In this document: positions 35,747 to 46,583 of the stretch, piece after piece
Layout: each line of letters begins with the position of its first letter
Position numbering within the stretch: position 1 is the stretch's first letter
Position numbers and translations under genes: made by a program
NCBI GenBank assembly: GCA_025504975.1
Contig: JANUWI010000003.1
Span: 1,860,001-1,924,000 of the forward strand
DNA length: 64,000 nt
Reading direction: 5' to 3'
DNA from: Plenodomus lindquistii
Lineage: Eukaryota > Ascomycota > Dothideomycetes > Pleosporales > Leptosphaeriaceae
Notes under the pieces: generated by a model
Told to the model about the DNA's origin: nothing
The model's database searches: none
Seen by the model: the letters and a program-made list of their open reading frames with translations, nothing else

Positions 35747-38700
35747 ATGCTTCCGCCGTCGAAACGCGCTAGCAAACCCACGCGTCGTGAACTTCAACCC
35801 ATCAACATCAACGCCACTGGGGACAGCAGCAGCAGTACGACCGCTGCCATGGCGGACAGTGACGACTACGGTGACGAGTTTGATGACACCGAGTTTCTCA
35901 ACGCTGCAACGCAGGCCGAGAGAGAAAACACACCCGCATTCCAGGCATCCCCCCGGCCTACCAAGCGTCGTAAGGTCAACCCCACAGCTGACATATCCAT
36001 TCCGCGCCACAAACAACGGCGAACTCGACGAGGTCCTTTTATATCATCAGATGAGGATGACTCCGATAACGATACAACCCTTTCACGGTCCGATCTCGGG
36101 TCAAAAAGTGATTCGCCCAGCGTCCAAGAAAATCGTCGGGATGCACAGCACGGCGGTCGTAAGCAGAGAACTTCCTCCAGGCACAAGGATGTTAGTGAGC
36201 CTGAGGATGAAGACAGGTCGCCAGTCAAAGAGACGGTGGCCCAGAAGCGGAGAGAGCGGATTCATGTACCAACTACTAATCTAGACATGACGGACATGTT
36301 TTATACCCAGCCGCCTCAAGAACACTCACCACCGTGGAAACCTCGAGGTGCCATTTGGGCCAAATCCAAAGCCACAATTGGGGTGCATAAACCGAGCGAG
36401 CTTGCTAAATGGACGGGTCTCGATGCAACGAAGACCATGTCACTGCCGGGACGAAACTCAGTATCGTCACGGCCGCCACCCCAAGCACCTCTGTCTCCAG
36501 ACGTGTCAGACTCGCCTTTGCAAATTGGAGAAACCGATGGGCTTCCTCTGTCGGACGCCAACATCACATATGACTTCACTCGAGAGCTTGAAGACCTTCC
36601 ATCCGATGCCTTCGCATCCTCGTCCTCGTCGCCCCAGAAGCAAACTTCAGTGCGCAAAGCTGTCGTAGCTCCTCAAGTAGGGTTACGACAAACCACCCTC
36701 TTCGGTCGCGCAGGCGTCAACGGTGAGGTGCAACCTTCGCAAGTGAACAAACGTTACAACTTTGTTCAGGACCAGAAGCAAGAGCCTCCAACTCATCACA
36801 AGCTGAATCGCGAAGCAATCAAGACTTGGGTTTACCCAACCAATCTTGGCATGATCCGCGACTATCAGTTCAACATTGTACAGAGGGGCTTGTTCAACAA
36901 CTTGTTGGTTGCTCTACCTACAGGTCTCGGCAAGACATTTATTGCAGCTACAATAATGCTCAACTGGTATCGTTGGACCGTCGATGCGCAGATCGTGTTC
37001 GTGGCTCCCACCAAGCCGCTGGTGGCTCAGCAGGTAGAAGCATGCTTCAAGATCGCAGGTATTCCTCGCTCAGCAACTACCATGCTGACAGGTGGCGTAC
37101 AAACCGGACTGAGATCAGACGAGTGGAAAGAGAAGCGCGTGTTCTTCATGACTCCCCAGACCCTTCTTAACGATCTCAAGTCAGGATACGCAGATCCAAA
37201 AAAGATCGTACTACTTGTCGTGGATGAAGCGCATCGCGCCACAGGGGCCTACGCATACGTTGAAGTTGTTAGCTTCTTGCGCCGGTTCAACGAGAGCTTC
37301 CGTGTCTTGGCCTTGACAGCAACGCCAGGTGCGGATGTGGTGTCCGTCCAAAAGGTCATCGACGGACTAGACATATCGAGGGTAGAGATTCGCACCGAAA
37401 ATTCCATGGACATTTGCAGCTATGTCCACCAACGTACCATCGAGAAAAAGGTTTTTCAGAATAGTGACGAGATGGAAATGTGCATGGACCTTTATAGACA
37501 AGCCTTGCAACCACTAGTCAATACCATTGCAGGTCTCAACGCCTATTGGAGTAAAGATCCATGCGACCTGACACCTTATGGCTGTCAGCAAGCTAGGCAA
37601 AGGTGGATGGCAGAAGCTGGTCGGAACGCTCACCAGGGCGTCAAAGCTACAGTTCAGGCTATTTTCACTATATTGGCCTCAATCTCTCAAGGAATGGAGT
37701 TGTTGAAGTACCATGGCGTTGGGCCTTTTTACGTAAAGATGAAGGAGTTTCAGACCGAAAGCCTCAAGACTAAATCGAAGAATAAGAAGCAGATCCTCGA
37801 CAGTGATGCCTGGAAAAAGCTCATGACGCGGTTGCAGGGATGGGTCACCGATGACAACTTCGTTGGGCATCCGAAGATGGAATACCTCCAGGAAGCCATC
37901 TTGGAGCACTTTGCCAATGCTGAGGACGGTCGCAGTGGACACGGCGCACTGGCAACAGAAACGCGCATCATGGTCTTCGCGCACTTCCGTGACAGCGCCG
38001 AAGAGATTGCGCGCATCTTAAAGAGGCATGATCCAATGATACGGCCTCGGGTATTTGTTGGGCAAGCTGCTGGCAAGAATTCCGAGGGCATGACCCAGAA
38101 AGAGCAGTTGGATGTGATCGAAAAGTTCAAGTCTGGTGTCTACAACACACTCATCGCAACATCTATCGGCGAAGAAGGTCTTGACATTGGCGAAGTCGAC
38201 CTGATCATCTGCTACGATTCAAAAGCTTCCCCTATTCGTATGTTGCAACGCATGGGTCGTACTGGGCGAAAACGCGAGGGCAAAATCATCATGCTTCAGA
38301 TGCATGGCAAGGAAGAGAACGATGCAAACAAGGCAAAGGACAGTTATGAAAAGATGCAGGAACTCATCGCCAATGGGTCACATTTCAACTTCCACGACGA
38401 TAAGTCGCGCAGAATACTACCACCGGATGTGAAACCAGTCGTTGATCGACGAGTGGTAGAGATTCCACCCGAGAATTCCCAACAGGACTGGCTACCAGAG
38501 CCGAAAAAGGGACGCCGCAGTAAGAAGCCGCCCAAAAAGTTTCACATGCCAGACAACGTGATCACTGGGTTCGTCACTGCGGGCCGCATGGACGAGGAAG
38601 TGGTTCCGAAAGGCCGTGGAAAGAAGGCAACGATATATCCAAGCGAGTATATGTTCGAAATACCGTCGCTAGAATCTGTGGTACTAGACGATGTAGCCAT

Positions 38701-39802
38701 GCAGGACCTTGAGCGACGATACCAGACCGTGTTCGACGATGACGATGCTCCCATTGTTGGTGCGCTGGATCTGAGCCATCATTCCGACCGCCAACGGGTC
38801 TTGTCCCACACGAACCACAACGTCGGACCAGGCCGTGCAACCAAGGCTTTTGTCGCTACGATGCAGCGCATACATGACATGGATAGCGACCGAGTGGAGG
38901 GTTTCAAGAGCAACCTGCACTACTCTGACTGCGAATCAGAAGTCGGTCATGGCCGCATTGTGCCTGATGCGGAGCCAGCACCAGTCCTGGATGACAACGA
39001 CGAAGATGATCCGTGGGCCGATGATGATCCTGCCTCTCAATCTCGACTGATAGTGGTAGCTCGGGCTAAGCCCGGTACGAAGCCGAAGCCGCAGGCAAAG
39101 GCAAAGGTGCCCACAAAATCGAAGGACAACGCAAAGGCAAATGAGGCAGCCAACCAGAAGGAAACGTCAAAGACTGGACCCAAAACTCCAAATCCGCGAG
39201 GCCGGCCACGAAAGAACGCATTTACGGTCGAGACACCAATTCGTCAATCCAGACCAGCCAACGCAACCCCCCAAACAAAGACACCAGATTGGCGTGCCGC
39301 TGGACTAGCACAAGAGGGTGAAGAATCTTCCCCTCCGCCTACGGACCCACGCTTTCATATTGCTTCCCAGGCCGACACAGTCGGCTCTGATGATACCGAA
39401 GGCGAGGACGAAGTGGAAGATACACAGGCTTACCTATTAGATTCTGAGCTCGCGAGTTTTATCGTCGAGGACGAAGACGTAGAGATACCAGTTTCTAGTT
39501 TGCCAGATCTCGATCTATCTTGTGTTGGGCAAGGCACGCAGGCAATCGTCAAAGCAGCCCGACCAAAGCGAACCCCACTGCGAGAGAAGATATTCACCAG
39601 CGATATCACGGACAATGATGCTGTTGTGAGCAGTGATAGCGATGATGATGCTCCGCTTACCAAGGCGAGGGCTGGTACGAGCAAGAAAGTTGCCGTCATT
39701 GTCGCAGATTCGGATTCTGACGATGAGAGTGAGGAAGAAGAGCGTGTGGTGCCTAGAGCACGGCAGAGAAGAATAATTGACGACGATGAGGATGATGAAT
39801 GA
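35747..39802 (+). CDS. mph1: Mph1/FANCM-type DNA helicase
   Basis: 3'-5' DNA helicase that remodels stalled forks and dissociates D-loops in error-free repair. A single exon gives 1,351 residues from 35747. A second in-frame ATG at 35849 (residue 35) has a better context (GCCATGG), precedes an acidic start like that of related proteins, and may be the real start. The N-terminus is disordered and acidic. Helicase motifs in order: LPTGLGKTF (I), VVDEAHRATG (II, DEAH), LALTATPG (III), then after the Mph1-specific insert IATSIGEEGLDIGEVD (V) and QRMGRTGRKREG (VI). The long C-terminal tail is Lys/Pro/Glu-rich with an AT-hook-like segment (RGRPRK) and acidic Ser/Asp clusters. Length and motif spacing match fungal Mph1. 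Confidence 0.94.
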   Translation: MLPPSKRASKPTRRELQPININATGDSSSSTTAAMADSDDYGDEFDDTEFLNAATQAERENTPAFQASPRPTKRRKVNPTADISIPRHKQRRTRRGPFISSDEDDSDNDTTLSRSDLGSKSDSPSVQENRRDAQHGGRKQRTSSRHKDVSEPEDEDRSPVKETVAQKRRERIHVPTTNLDMTDMFYTQPPQEHSPPWKPRGAIWAKSKATIGVHKPSELAKWTGLDATKTMSLPGRNSVSSRPPPQAPLSPDVSDSPLQIGETDGLPLSDANITYDFTRELEDLPSDAFASSSSSPQKQTSVRKAVVAPQVGLRQTTLFGRAGVNGEVQPSQVNKRYNFVQDQKQEPPTHHKLNREAIKTWVYPTNLGMIRDYQFNIVQRGLFNNLLVALPTGLGKTFIAATIMLNWYRWTVDAQIVFVAPTKPLVAQQVEACFKIAGIPRSATTMLTGGVQTGLRSDEWKEKRVFFMTPQTLLNDLKSGYADPKKIVLLVVDEAHRATGAYAYVEVVSFLRRFNESFRVLALTATPGADVVSVQKVIDGLDISRVEIRTENSMDICSYVHQRTIEKKVFQNSDEMEMCMDLYRQALQPLVNTIAGLNAYWSKDPCDLTPYGCQQARQRWMAEAGRNAHQGVKATVQAIFTILASISQGMELLKYHGVGPFYVKMKEFQTESLKTKSKNKKQILDSDAWKKLMTRLQGWVTDDNFVGHPKMEYLQEAILEHFANAEDGRSGHGALATETRIMVFAHFRDSAEEIARILKRHDPMIRPRVFVGQAAGKNSEGMTQKEQLDVIEKFKSGVYNTLIATSIGEEGLDIGEVDLIICYDSKASPIRMLQRMGRTGRKREGKIIMLQMHGKEENDANKAKDSYEKMQELIANGSHFNFHDDKSRRILPPDVKPVVDRRVVEIPPENSQQDWLPEPKKGRRSKKPPKKFHMPDNVITGFVTAGRMDEEVVPKGRGKKATIYPSEYMFEIPSLESVVLDDVAMQDLERRYQTVFDDDDAPIVGALDLSHHSDRQRVLSHTNHNVGPGRATKAFVATMQRIHDMDSDRVEGFKSNLHYSDCESEVGHGRIVPDAEPAPVLDDNDEDDPWADDDPASQSRLIVVARAKPGTKPKPQAKAKVPTKSKDNAKANEAANQKETSKTGPKTPNPRGRPRKNAFTVETPIRQSRPANATPQTKTPDWRAAGLAQEGEESSPPPTDPRFHIASQADTVGSDDTEGEDEVEDTQAYLLDSELASFIVEDEDVEIPVSSLPDLDLSCVGQGTQAIVKAARPKRTPLREKIFTSDITDNDAVVSSDSDDDAPLTKARAGTSKKVAVIVADSDSDDESEEEERVVPRARQRRIIDDDEDDE

Positions 39803-39997
39803 GCTTCTCGTTCCAGAGATCATGCAGTCAAGTAGATATCACACTGCGCGTGGCTCACCGAATCAACCAATACATATATAATCAGATAGAGTTACGATAC
39901 CCACAAGCAGACCTACCTGCCTTGTAGTAGAAGGAGAATGTACGACCAGTTTATGCTCTCAGATATATATCTATGCGTGATAGACCGCCGTCAGGAT

Positions 39998-40592
39998 TCA
40001 ATTGAATTGTTTCCAGTATTCAGGCTCGTACCCATCTACGTTCTGAGTGTAAGAATCACCTCCTTTTACCCATCCCTTGATGCCGCCACCCAGCGTGAGC
40101 GATACGATTTGACTCTCATTTCTTTCGGTGATATAGTCTGCAAACCAGCCTGAACATCGCGGTCCTCTTCCGTTGGAGGAGCCTGTTACGTCTCAGCCAT
40201 GTGTAATGTCCAATCATCAGGTGTCAGTGAAGTCAACTTGGCCTGGCAGGTCGCATACACCTCACGCCACGACCACGCCACAGCTTCGTGTTCAACGTTA
40301 CATATGGACATTGGCAGTCAGACTCACCACAGTAGAAGGCCACTCGCTTGATGCCTGCTCGACTGCACAAGTCGTGTAGGACCGCTCTGTTCATGTAGAA
40401 AGAGTGTGCTGGCAGATTGATGCTCCCCTTGATTGCACCGCCTTCGTAGTCGGTGCGTCGTACGTCCACTATCAGCAAGTCTGGCGAGCTGATGTCTGAC
40501 AGGACCTCTTCGCGTGAAATGATGGGCGCTGTCGTACGGGGTGCGGGGAAGGCGTCTGACCACGTGCCGGTAGCCTTGGCGGGATCAGCCAT
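39998..40592 (-). CDS. Rhodanese/Cdc25-like phosphatase (Ych1/Ibp1/Acr2 type)
   Basis: Single-domain rhodanese-fold protein; relatives are small phosphatases or arsenate reductases. Exons are 40592-40328 and 40182-39998. The intron is 145 bp (GTGAGT..CAG), and its removal creates the active site. The product is 149 residues. The rhodanese core shows LLIVDVRRTDYEGGAI and the catalytic loop C88-x5-R94 (CGSSNGRGPRC), which spans the splice junction. The C-terminus (GGGIKGWVKGGDSY) is the usual last strand. A longer in-frame start at 40688 would add 32 basic residues that might act as a mitochondrial signal; I prefer the ATG at 40592 because it matches the family length. The gene is convergent with mph1. 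Confidence 0.85.
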
Positions 40593-41221
40593 TGTTGCGT
40601 CGAGATGAATGCGATGTTTCACTCTAGAAACTGCGCTCTGGATCAATGGTGTGATTCGTGACTTGGATGTACTTGTTTTTCCAGGCACGAGATGACAGCC
40701 GCACCAACAGTGGTCCGCTCAGCCTAGATCAGCCCTACCGCAGCCGCTAAGAGGCGCATTTCAGGGTCTGGCATTTGCACTCGTTTGTACTGGCCACATT
40801 GCGCTTTCCCAACATGTGGCCCGATGAACGTGTGATTACTACTGATGGCGCAGGAGTCTTTGTAATCTAAACCACTATATACACTCTTTATACCGACTGT
40901 TGCTCAATGAGCCCAGACCCTTGTGTGCTTGTTCCCTCTTCATTTACCTTTGATTCGTCCTGAATCGGCATTTCCTATTGCGTCAGCCGCCATCACCGCT
41001 ACAGCCTAGGACGGCTTTGACGTGTGCTGGTCGAGTTTTGAATACACGCTGGCCTCTTCCCATTCCCCACACGACAAGCCGGCTTGTAATTTCCCGGACA
41101 GTCTCATATAGCGAGGGTACAAGAACGTGTAAGTAGCCACTCTCAATGCGCTTCGGTGACGGTTGCTGCGGATGTTTGCTGATACGAGGACTAGGAGTCG
41201 AAAGCCGACTCACCCACCACC
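40593..41221. other. Divergent intergenic region between rhodanese gene and ero1
   Basis: About 630 bp between divergent starts. It includes TATA-like stretches near 40876, but too far from either start to assign. No gene is seen. Confidence 0.45.
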
Positions 41222-43221
41222 ATGCGCACAGCAGCGCAAGTGTTCTACCTGGCCGTCTTCGCGCTGCTGGGTAGTTCACGTGCCGCGAGCCATGCAACGC
41301 CGCCAAAGGCGAACAGTCCTCCAGCAGACGTCTGCAATGTAAGCAACAAAGCGTCGCCTTCACCACCAAGCCTGCAAACCCCCCATACTAAGACTACTTT
41401 TCAGTTGGAGCCTGGCGCCATTGTCTCGGACGCATGCGCGAGCTATAGCACCCTCGAACAGCTGAACGAAGCCGTACACCCCTATCTCCACTCGATCACG
41501 CAAAACACCGATTTCTTTTCGCATTACCGATTGAGCCTGTACAGCAAAAAGTGCCCTTTCTGGGACGACGAAAATGGCATCTGCGGCAACGTGGCATGCG
41601 CAGTGAACACGCTGGACAACGAAGAGGACATACCGCTCGTCTGGCGCGCAAAGGAACTGGGCAAGCTCGAGGGCCCTACGGCAGAGCACCCCGGCAAGAA
41701 ACAACAAAGGGAAGAGAGAAAACGCCCACTACACGGAAGTCTGGGTGAGAATGTCGACGAAAGTTGTGTGGTCGAATACGATGACGAATGTGACGAACGC
41801 GACTACTGTGTACCCGATGATGAGACTGCAACGGTCAAGGGAGACTACGTGTCGCTGGTAGACAACCCTGAGAGGTTTACCGGCTACGCTGGTGTTGGCG
41901 CTCAGCAGGTCTGGGAGGCTATTTACCGCGAGAACTGCTTCAGCAAACCTCCCAAGTTTGCAGCAGACACCGGAAGCTCCTCGTCAGGTGCATCGCCATT
42001 CGGTGCTTTTGGCAACCAACAGCAGCTGCATGCAGCGAACCAGCTTCGGAACGTCTTCAAGGAGCAGGGCATGCAGAAGAAGGTCCAGGAAGCCATCGCT
42101 CACGGTAGTCCCGTGGAGCGGCTCGACCCTGTCGAGTTTGATGATACCTGTCTGGAAAAGCGCGTTTTCCATCGTGTCATTTCTGGAATGCACGCATCCA
42201 TTTCGACGCATCTCTGTTGGGACTATTTGAACCAGACCACAGGCCAATGGGGACCAAACCTGGCCTGCTATGAACAGCGACTCCACAATTACCCCGAGCG
42301 CATCTCCAACGTCTACTTCAACTACGCTCTCGTCATGCGCGCAGTTGGCAAGATAAGGCAGCACATTTCCGACTACTCGTTCTGCTCCGAGGATCCTGAG
42401 CAAGACCAACGCACCAAGAACTCTGTCCTCCACCTTGCCTCTGCACTCCCGTCTGGCCCTGAGATCTTCGACGAGACGGTCATGTTCCAGGACCCCGACA
42501 CCATTTTGCTCAAGGAAGATTTCCGCAATCGCTTCAGGAATGTTAGCCGCATCATGGACTGCGTAGGTTGCGACAAATGTCGCCTCTGGGGCAAACTGCA
42601 AACTAATGGATATGGCACCGCGCTCAAGGTTCTCTTCGAGTTTGATGAGAACGATTCCTCCAAGGATCCACCGCTCCGCCGTACTGAACTGGTCGCACTC
42701 ATCAACACCATGGACCGACTGTCTCATTCCCTGTCAGCGATCAAAGAGTTCCGTCGCATGATCGATGAAAGAGAAGGTGTCCGTCAGCTCGACGCGTCTA
42801 CGCTGCCCGAGCCGGACAAAGAAGTTCTCAAGACGAAACTCGCTTTGGAGGATTTTGACCAGTCCATCACCGCTGAGACGCCGCTCAAATCCAAGATTGA
42901 AGAAGAAGACGACAGAGAAGAAGAAGATACTACACCAGACTTTAGGCGCAACTGGAATCCCGATAACATGACAGTCTGGGAAGACGCCATGGAAGAGTTG
43001 AAGTTGGTCAAGCGCGTCTTCGTATACGTCTTGTACCAGTGGACTCAGCTTCCTGGTAGATTGTAAGTTACCTCGCTGCGCACACCTGAATTCACTGTTA
43101 ACAATGACGTAGTTTTAAAATCTTCGTCTTCGAGATGGGTCGTTTGTACAATTGGTGGCTGGGCATGACTCCTGGCCCTAGAGGCTGGAAGATCTACATC
43201 CCAAGACGCGATGAATTGTAG
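41222..43221 (+). CDS. ero1: ER oxidoreductin Ero1 with RDEL tail
   Basis: FAD thiol oxidase of the ER lumen that reoxidises protein disulfide isomerase. Exons are 41222-41338, 41405-43062 and 43113-43221 (introns 66 and 50 bp). The product is 627 residues. The signal peptide is at about 1-21. The shuttle pair is C99-x4-C104 (CGNVAC) and the active site is in CVGCDKC, with C428 and C431 as the likely catalytic pair. Other family signatures are SDACASY, the ENCF segment and the HASISTHLCWDY flavin region. The first intron is a multiple of three and has no stop, so unspliced RNA would add 22 residues; splicing restores the family sequence ADVCN-LEPGAIVSDACASY. The last exon ends in RRDEL, an ER-retrieval type tail. 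Confidence 0.94.
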
Positions 43222-46002
43222 GTTGAATATTGGGGCATTGGCATAAATATTGGCATTGGGGCGCATCGGCGTTCTGGCTATCAGCATTTCAGGCCTTGCG
43301 GCATTGGCAGGCGTTTATATAAGCAACATGGCACATTATATACTATATATACAATCTACATTTTCTCTACACTATTGCGATGAACATCTAACTCCGATAT
43401 ACTGCAAAGCACTCGTGTTTCTGCATGCACCTAAATCCACGATCCTCGTATCGCTTCCCGCCCAGCCAAAACGCCCTCTCGTCATATTTTTCGCCGCGCC
43501 CAGCCCGGGCAGAGCTTTTTTCGCTCCTCCTCGGCCGACACATAGTTATTTCTCTCTTTGCTCGCCGAATCTCTTATGTAACCCAAGACAAATGAAGCTG
43601 GGAGATCCCATGTAACCTAAGCTTTTTGTGCGAACTTGAAGACAGCCAAGATGGAGACCTGTTTTCTACGCTGGGGAGGGAGAGTTACTGGATGCGGTAG
43701 GTTGGGCGGGCGATGGTGATGGTGCGGGTGCGGGTGTTTGGTTTTGGTTTGGGTTTGGGTTTGGGCGGTCGATGCGTTTAGGTAGATCAGGACAGGACAG
43801 GTTGGTTGTACAAGTAGAGTTACTGGAGTTGAGGGTGCTTTAGAGTACTGTGTAAATGGGAGACGGCTGTGCTGTTGTGTTTATGCACGCGCGCTTGATT
43901 GATTGACGAGTTGGTGTGATGACTGTTAAGTCAAGCCGTGCGCATACCTTAGATACATGATATGCACGATTTCCGCTCTTCTTCCCATCCAGCACCGTCA
44001 TTTGTCTTCACGACATCCTCCTGCTTCCAAAGATCGCACCACGTCTCCCCCACGGAAATAACCCGGTAACAAGCCCCTCCCTTCACAACCCGGAGCACGA
44101 TCCGTCGTTGGCCAGCCTTTCACCACCACAATACGAAAAGCAAGCTTGACATCATCCGTGGCTTTACTCTGTTCTTGTCACGTCTTGGAGAACAGAAACC
44201 GAATGCGAATTCTGAATAATAGTCTGTCCTAGAACTCTTGTTGCTAGGCTAAGGTGAATTGCCTAAACGAGTAGTCGTGGAATGTAGGCGTGCTTCTTGG
44301 CCTGGCTGAGGGGTTTCTTAGGATTGAGCTTGTTGTGAGTAAGATGCGAGAGGAGAGGAGATGTTGACGCCTGCAGAAGATACGAGGTGAGTGACGTTAT
44401 TGCATATTTTGCACGGATCTTCTAATATACCAGCTAGGACATCAGACTACTTCCCATGATTTCTTCACGGCACAGGTGTAGAGTATGAGTGCACTTTGTA
44501 CATCATCCCAAAACAAATTTTCCACGTGTATGACTCACAGCTTGAGCCTCCATTAGCAATATCCCCCAGACCTCCTAGAGTACGGGTTGTTAGTATGCTA
44601 ATATGCTGTACTACACTACACTAGCACCGCTGATCTCACACATCACTCCAAAGAACCAAGCTTTCTCGTATCGTGTACCAAGCCTAGTGCCTGTTTTCTA
44701 CAGTTTCCTGTTTTGGACGATTGGATGGCGAGATTTGATAGACAGGGCTTGCGCCTGTTTTCGATGGCTGAGGGGAGGAGTTGCTGGATGGGGTAGGTGG
44801 ATTTGGGGGATGGATATGACGGATGGTATGCGTGTTGCGCTGTTAGTGGGGTGAGTAGGTTGGAATTGTTTGAATGTGTTTGGCAGAGGTAGGTTGGTAG
44901 GCTATGGTAGGGATGGAAGACGAATGCTTGGATTGTACCGGTAAGGCTTTGTTCATGGAATGGAGATATACTCTAGAGAAGCGGTAGTTTTGCTACTTCA
45001 TCTTATTGCGAAGAGAGAATCTGGTAAGGAACATAGAGGCCTCTGGGGTGTACACCATCGAGTAGAATAATTACGCTAGAACAGAAAAGCCTGGCGCGCT
45101 GTGGCTCAACTTTAGCTAAAAGCATGGTGTGTGGTGAATGTAGTGGCCTGCTCGACGCACATCACCATCCCATCATGAACAGGTATCCGTTTAGCCTTGG
45201 TCACCGAGCATGCCTAGGGCTCCCATCGTCCTGAGCATTTGCTCGGTCTGAGGAAAAAATATGTAGCAGAGTGAAGTTCGTGCTACTCCATCGCAAAGTC
45301 GCTGCTGACGTCCTGAAGAGCGGCAGAATGCGACTCACGTCGTTAGTTCAGTAAGATGCATTGAGTACGGCGGCAACTCCAGTTGGGCGAAGACTAACTT
45401 AGGAAGGACTATGAATGGTCTAAGCTGTACATATATTATGCAGGGACAACTGCAAGCGATCAACACTGAGCGCTCCCCGAAAAGTCTGTGAGCAAGTCCA
45501 GTGCATTCAAGGTGGATTTTCTCTCATGGAGCAAGCTAAAGCAGAACACTGTCGTCGTTTCCAATGCTACAGTGTCTTCGTTGTTTGCCAGCATGCTATA
45601 CCATCAGATCTTCTTTCCGTCTCTGAAAACCCATGTAACCATAACACATCCCTATCCTTGTGGTCTAGAGATGTTGAAGTTGATTGTAGGCACTGCGCTT
45701 CAAGATAGCAACGTTCATTGTACCATAATTCTCGGTGTAGATGTTGAACTCTACTCGTACATTGAGATGACCCTGAGGCGCCGAGTGGGCCATATGTCGA
45801 GAGCTGGACCACGAACCACAGAAAGTCCAAAGAATTACGTACAATTTCTTGGATAAAGTACCTAAAATGGCTGCGAGATGAGGCATATATGGCTGTGTCG
45901 CTGGTTCGGTAGTATTGGTATTTTGACATTTGATGGTCAATCAATAGCGCTAATGCAATCCGTTGGATGGTGCTTTAAAGCAGGACAGCAGACTCATGAT
46001 GA
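43222..46002. other. Gene-poor 2.8 kb region with simple-sequence patches
   Basis: No convincing gene. It has a short GGTTTG-like run (about 43739-43768) and a diverged pair of about 48 bp segments (43658-43705 and 44754-44801). Around 45488-45944 both strands are open for about 120 codons, without ATG or domain support on the plus strand. Confidence 0.4.
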
Positions 46003-46376
46003 GAAGTCTTCTACGAGATTATCGATTCACACGAAGCCATATCCTCTATTTCTTTCGACAGTCTAGTGGCCTGGAATCGTTCAGCAAAACGCATCGATGG
46101 AGCCAAGTATCTTGCTGAGAATGTACTCATACCAGCGCCTCCGTACTGGTTCTTGCAACTGCGAACGTGGCTCGGAGATCTGCCGCGCCTCAAGCGCATT
46201 CATCTGCGCCTGACGTTTGGTGATCTCGACAGGATAGTCAGTGGTGTCAACAATCGGCAAAAACGCCGCCGCTTCGAGGATGCGATGGTGTCATGGGCAG
46301 CAACCTATGGATTTCTGTTGACGAAGTGGACGAAAGAGCAAGGGGCGACTGTCACTTGGCACGCAGCGATGTTGTA
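46003..46376 (+). CDS. Possible C-terminal exon of an unknown protein
   Basis: Open frame of about 124 codons without a clear ATG, ending at TAG 46374-46376. Composition looks protein-like: an acidic helical start (YEIIDSHEAISSISFD), then WFLQLRTWLGDLPRLKRIHLRLTFGDL, which has the leucine pattern of the C-terminal part of fungal F-box-like proteins. A CAG at about 46059-46061 could be a splice acceptor. Upstream sequence does not give a believable first exon, so this may be a decayed or partial gene. Function unknown. Confidence 0.25.
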
Positions 46377-46583
46377 GGTAGAGTAGGGCTTGGAATCCAA
46401 TCTAACCCCTGCACGTGTAGCGCCCGCGCCCGCGCCCGAGCCGTTGGAGCCGCGCCTTTTCAAGGCTTGCTCTTGCTCGCGGCCAGCCAGCCAGCGTGCC
46501 TCTGCCCATCCACTTTCAGACGACCCAAGTTGATGGCCTCGAGCTTCTCTACATAAACGACCCGCCCCCGCCAGAATCCCTCC

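Noticed and set aside
43739..43768. GGTTTG-like run resembling a telomere repeat
   Set aside because: Only a few irregular units, not TTAGGG, and flanked by unique sequence; a simple-sequence patch, not an interstitial telomere.
45488..45944. Open frames on both strands near 45.5-45.9 kb
   Set aside because: The plus frame begins at GTG rather than ATG, and no join to the 46003-46376 frame kept a sensible protein.
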